Positions 63,237-64,000 of a stretch of DNA of 64,000 nt are shown piece after piece. The first letter of the stretch is position 1. Each line of letters opens with the position of its first letter. Both the position numbers and the translations under genes were made by a program. This DNA comes from Maea johnstoni (Eukaryota > Annelida > Polychaeta > Spionida > Magelonidae): contig OZ012690.1 in NCBI GenBank assembly GCA_963942565.1, forward strand, positions 42,160,817-42,224,816, in the 5' to 3' direction. The notes beneath the pieces are model-generated. The model saw only the letters and a list, made by a program, of their open reading frames with translations. It was not told the origin of the DNA and made no database searches.

Positions 63237-63590
63237 GGTAACTTGAACCCCCTGCAATACAAACCGTTTGTATTGTAGCCCTCAGCTGCAATACAAACAG
63301 TTTGTATTGCATACTTGACAATACAAACGGTTTGTATTGTGGAGCTGACAATACAAACCGTTTGTATTGCAAGCCAACTACAATACAAACAGTTTGTATT
63401 GCAAGCCAACTACAATACAAACGGTTTGTATTGTCGATGACAATACAAACCGTTTGTATTGTGGGTGGTAACTTGAACCACCTGCAATACAAACGGTTTG
63501 TATTGTCTATGGTAACTTGAACCCCCTGCAATACAAACCGTATGTATTGCTGAAATTGAGTGGTTCAATACAAACGGTTTGTATTGTAGG
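63237..63590. repeat. array of ten 21-bp palindromes with unlike spacers
   Basis: Each palindrome has arms CAATACAAAC and GTTTGTATTG around one central base. Starts: 63255, 63289, 63319, 63349, 63381, 63413, 63441, 63485, 63529, 63566. Nine are perfect; the ninth has one change in its right arm. Central bases run C, A, G, C, A, G, C, G, C, G. Spacers are 7 to 23 bp and mostly unrelated, except that two neighbouring spacers (63370-63380 and 63402-63412) are identical. An 18-bp leader, ggtaacttgaaccccctg, precedes palindromes 1, 8 and 9 with one change. The arms are far better conserved than the spacers, which is unusual for a minisatellite. It is not a CRISPR array: the host is eukaryotic and spacers are irregular. 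Frames through it (QYKRFVLS-like) arise from the palindrome. Confidence 0.95.
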
Positions 63591-64000
63591 CATTTGTAGC
63601 ACTCAGTACTTTGATGGCTTAAGTACCTTGAATGGAAGATGGTGAAAGGTACAGTGCATATTTACAAATATAACTTGGTCGATTATTAAGAAGGCTTAGG
63701 AAATACTTTTTCAGGTGTATATCTATTATGATTATAAAACTATATATGTACTTTATTATGATATTAAAACTATCACTTGTGAGTATTTAGCTCTTTTGTG
63801 AGGATGTGGTGGCTCTGAAAAGAGCCGTTGGGGGTACATGACTGATACATGTATGAGTTGCGGCTAGGAATTTTTTCTCTGATAGCCTTGTCAACTGTAG
63901 ACTGCATCTGCGGTGCAACTCAAAATGACGGCAAACCTCTGGTGGAGTGTGATATAATTGCCACCTATGGAGTCACATTAACTGTTACAATATGGACGCA
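63591..64000. other. non-coding stretch to the window edge
   Basis: AT-rich unique sequence, nothing recognised. Confidence 0.4.

Noticed and set aside
63237-63590. CRISPR array
   Set aside because: Short repeats with unlike spacers look CRISPR-like, but the DNA is from an animal, spacers vary from 7 to 23 bp, two are identical, and no cas-like gene is present.

Overview
The window is animal nuclear DNA: AT-rich, full of microsatellites, minisatellites and short non-autonomous transposons, with almost no coding sequence. Only one protein-coding segment can be supported, a 315-bp internal exon (35933-36247, minus strand) of a FAT-type giant cadherin. Its sequence reads like the vertebrate FAT1/2/3 branch, so the host is a bilaterian. 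The small repeat families and long introns suggest a marine invertebrate, but I cannot name the species or phylum. The gene runs right to left, so 36248-64000 is probably its upstream intron and 1-35932 its downstream intron. I saw no other exon, although exons below about 60 codons could be missed by eye.

The non-coding DNA is dominated by three things. First, two families of short elements flanked by TTAA with CCC/GGG ends, the termini of piggyBac-type MITEs: family A (about 212 bp, 9 copies or pieces) and family B (about 215-240 bp, about 25 copies or pieces, with an internal hairpin). Neither encodes a protein. Several copies abut and share one TTAA, and one family A copy sits cleanly in a tandem array whose uninterrupted sister junction is still visible. 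Second, tRNA-derived SINE material (53820-54010, with related cores at 47495-47580 and 62452-62725). Third, an unusual amount of local tandem duplication, in units of about 30 to 330 bp, plus long CT, GT, TA, AGT and AAT tracts.

Layout: 1-7000 unique sequence, MITEs and a 200-bp duplication whose second copy expanded into a roughly 320-bp CT tract; 7030-8456 a 492-bp higher-order satellite made of dyad-bearing ~60-bp monomers; 8.7-13.1 kb minisatellites and a chimeric A/B MITE; 13-22 kb mostly unique; 22.5-24 kb a near-perfect 332-bp duplication and a 200-N assembly gap; 25.5-32.6 kb a dense MITE and tandem-repeat zone; 35.9-36.6 kb the FAT exon, whose 3' splice site has been copied three more times in tandem just upstream; 38-45 kb more MITEs, including an inverted pair sharing a TTAA; 46-60 kb mostly unique with microsatellites and SINE pieces; 60-61.3 kb four MITEs or pieces; 63237-63590 an array of ten 21-bp palindromes with divergent spacers.

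The points most worth a second look are the palindrome array at the right end, the tandemly multiplied splice acceptor of the FAT exon, the dyad satellite, and the chaining of MITEs at shared TTAA sites.
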